A stretch of DNA of 64,000 bases from positions 1 to 64,000 of the forward strand of contig JAESTZ010000006.1 of NCBI GenBank assembly GCA_016763315.1. Direction: 5' to 3'. The notes under the pieces were generated by a model. It ran no database searches. It was not told the DNA's origin and saw nothing but the letters and a program-made list of their open reading frames with translations. This DNA is from Robiginitomaculum sp. (GTDB lineage Bacteria; Pseudomonadota; Alphaproteobacteria; Caulobacterales; Maricaulaceae). Positions 61,999-64,000 of the stretch are shown here, piece after piece (the first letter of the stretch is position 1; every line of letters begins with the position of its first letter). Made by a program: the position numbers and the translations under genes.

Positions 61999-64000
61999 AT
62001 GGAACTTATGTTAGTGATCGGCGCAGGTATTCTGGCCATCATTTACGGTATTGTGCAAACAATGTCCTTGCTCAAAGCAAGCCCCGGAAATGAAAAAATG
62101 CAAGAAATTGCCAAAGCGATTCAAGAGGGCGCTAATGCCTATTTGAAACGCCAATACCTTACCATTGCCGCTGTTGGTGTTGTGGTGTTTGTTGGCCTCT
62201 TCTTTACGTTAGGCTTTTTGGTTGCCATCGGCTTTGTTGTCGGAGCGGTTTTATCCGGTCTGGCCGGGTTTGTTGGAATGCTTATTTCTGTACGGGCTAA
62301 TGTTCGCACCGCAGAAGCTGCCAGCAAGTCACTTGCCGATGGTTTGTCGATTGCGTTTCGTTCCGGTGCTATAACCGGAATGTTGGTTGCAGGCTTTGCT
62401 TTGGTTGGTGTTGCCGGCTACTATTACATGCTTACCGGCATGATGGGGCTGGAGCTTGGTTCGCGTACAGTGATCAATGCTATGGTTGCGTTGGGTTTTG
62501 GTGCTTCCTTGATCTCGATCTTTGCCCGTTTGGGTGGAGGTATTTTTACCAAAGGCGCTGATGTCGGTGGTGACTTGGTCGGTAAAATCGAAGCCGGTAT
62601 CCCCGAAGATGATCCCAGAAATCCAGCAACTATTGCTGATAATGTTGGCGATAATGTTGGTGATTGTGCCGGCATGGCTGCTGACTTGTTCGAGACTTAT
62701 GCGGTTACCATCGTTGCTACTATGGTGCTGGCCTCGATCTATTTCACCGGAGAGCTACAAGCATCAATGATGTTGTTGCCATTGGCGATTGCCGGTGTTT
62801 GCATTATTACTTCGATCATCGGCACGTTCTTTGTTCGTTTGAGCAAGAATAGCGAAAACGTAATGGGTGCGCTGTACAAAGGTCTTATTGCCTCTGGTGC
62901 GTTATCTATTGTTGCGATTTATTTCGTGATCGGAAAAGTTTTACCAAATGGCATGGGTGCGGTTGAAAGTACAGATTTTACTGGAATGGATTTGTTCTAT
63001 TCCGGTCTTGTTGGCCTGGTCGTTACTGCGTTGATTGTTTGGGTTACTGAATATTATACCAGTACCAATTATCGTCCGGTACGTTCGATAGCTAAGGCTT
63101 CTGAATCTGGTCATGGTACCAATGTGATCCAGGGTCTTGCAGTTTCACTTGAATCAACTGCGCTTCCGGCCTTGATTATCATTGCCTCTATTTTGAGCAC
63201 GTACGCTTTTGCTGGTCTGTTTGGTATCGCTATTGCAGTTACCACTATGTTGGCTCTGGCTGGCTTTATTGTTGCGCTGGACGCATTCGGTCCGGTAACT
63301 GATAATGCTGGCGGTATTGCTGAAATGGCTGGTCTGCCAGAAGATGTGCGTAAAACCACTGATACGCTGGATGCTGTTGGTAACACTACCAAGGCCGTTA
63401 CCAAGGGCTATGCCATTGGTTCTGCTGGTCTTGGTGCTCTGGTGCTGTTTGCGGCCTATACAGAAGACGTGAAGCATCTCTTGGGTGTTGAGCCGAACTT
63501 CTCACTGGAAAACCCGTATGTGATTGCTGGCCTGTTGTTTGGTGGTTTATTGCCATATTTGTTTGGCGGTCTTTCAATGATGGCTGTTGGTCGTGCTGCA
63601 GAAGCGGTAGTTGCTGAAGTTCGTCGTCAATTCCGTGAAATTCCCGGAATTATGGAATACAAAAATAAGCCTGATTACGGCAAAGCTGTCGACATCTTGA
63701 CCAAATCAGCGATCAAAGAAATGATCATTCCGTCAATGTTGCCGGTACTTTCTCCAATCGTTCTTTACTTCGCAGTAAACGCCTTTGCCGGACAAGAACA
63801 GGCATTGGCCGCATTAGGCGCAATGTTATTGGGTGTTATTGTCAACGGATTGTTCGTTGCTATTTCCATGACTGCCGGTGGTGGTGCTTGGGATAATGCC
63901 AAAAAATATATCGAAGATGGTGCGCATGGCGGTAAGGGTTCAGAAGCCCACAAAGCCTCTATCACTGGTGATACTGTTGGTGATCCATACAAGGACACAG
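61999..64000 (+). CDS. hppA: Membrane-bound proton-translocating pyrophosphatase, K+-independent; 3' end cut by window
   Basis: About 667 codons are present from the ATG at 61999 (AGGA upstream); the family has about 690-710. It couples pyrophosphate hydrolysis to proton export. Motifs: [40 protein letters not shown], and [14 protein letters not shown]. The sequence [11 protein letters not shown] has lysine and threonine at the two places that distinguish K+-independent H+-pumping forms from K+-dependent forms (alanine). The frame runs to the window edge at [15 protein letters not shown], which is close to the normal C-terminus. Confidence 0.96.
   Translation, partial: MELMLVIGAGILAIIYGIVQTMSLLKASPGNEKMQEIAKAIQEGANAYLKRQYLTIAAVGVVVFVGLFFTLGFLVAIGFVVGAVLSGLAGFVGMLISVRANVRTAEAASKSLADGLSIAFRSGAITGMLVAGFALVGVAGYYYMLTGMMGLELGSRTVINAMVALGFGASLISIFARLGGGIFTKGADVGGDLVGKIEAGIPEDDPRNPATIADNVGDNVGDCAGMAADLFETYAVTIVATMVLASIYFTGELQASMMLLPLAIAGVCIITSIIGTFFVRLSKNSENVMGALYKGLIASGALSIVAIYFVIGKVLPNGMGAVESTDFTGMDLFYSGLVGLVVTALIVWVTEYYTSTNYRPVRSIAKASESGHGTNVIQGLAVSLESTALPALIIIASILSTYAFAGLFGIAIAVTTMLALAGFIVALDAFGPVTDNAGGIAEMAGLPEDVRKTTDTLDAVGNTTKAVTKGYAIGSAGLGALVLFAAYTEDVKHLLGVEPNFSLENPYVIAGLLFGGLLPYLFGGLSMMAVGRAAEAVVAEVRRQFREIPGIMEYKNKPDYGKAVDILTKSAIKEMIIPSMLPVLSPIVLYFAVNAFAGQEQALAALGAMLLGVIVNGLFVAISMTAGGGAWDNAKKYIEDGAHGGKGSEAHKASITGDTVGDPYKDT

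Overview
The window looks like a chromosomal segment of a low-GC, Gram-negative alphaproteobacterium. Clues are the mraZ-rsmH-ftsL-ftsI-murEF-mraY-murD-ftsW-murGCB-ddl order, a methionine synthase split into two genes, a K+-independent proton pyrophosphatase, outer-membrane factors of tripartite pumps, and intergenic palindromes resembling those common in this class. I cannot name the genus. No integrase, transposase, phage gene, rRNA or CRISPR array was seen.

Region 1 (1-14500, minus strand) is a tightly overlapping division and cell-wall (dcw) operon from mraZ down to a ddl cut by the window edge. MurE carries the meso-diaminopimelate signature. Three TGGGA-type MraZ boxes lie upstream. Region 2 (15211-21966, plus strand) is the most interesting part. 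It holds an inositol-1-phosphate synthase, a CDP-alcohol phosphatidyltransferase, a Wzx/MATE-like flippase, an MMPL/RND lipid-type exporter and a CTP:inositol-1-phosphate cytidylyltransferase-like protein. Together they could make CDP-inositol, transfer inositol phosphate to an acceptor and move the product across the envelope. Region 3 (21979-27165, minus strand) is a methionine/folate block: metF, the homocysteine-binding half of MetH, a PNPOx-like protein and the cobalamin half of MetH.

Region 4 (27400-30475) has a palindromic repeat cluster and a frameshifted M16 lipoprotein protease. Region 5 (30561-51588) is a roughly 21 kb metal-handling island. It contains a CnrYXH-like sensor/anti-sigma/sigma module with all five CnrX metal ligands, a MerT/MerP-like pair with an outer-membrane protein, a CusCBA copper/silver pump whose CusB carries a fused CusF domain, a cation diffusion facilitator lacking two usual site aspartates, a copper P-type ATPase, and a divalent-cation CzcCBA pump followed by a PII-like protein. 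A small secreted cysteine-containing protein precedes each RND operon.

Region 6 (51600-64000) is mixed: a lipoprotein, folB with a pteridine-reductase-like SDR, a Ca2+/Na+ antiporter, tRNA-Leu(CAA), a membrane-anchored LuxR-type regulator next to a cytochrome b561, a cNMP-patatin protein, a TlpA-like thioredoxin, a secreted pentapeptide-repeat protein, an A-type Fe-S carrier, a second frameshifted gene and the start of hppA.
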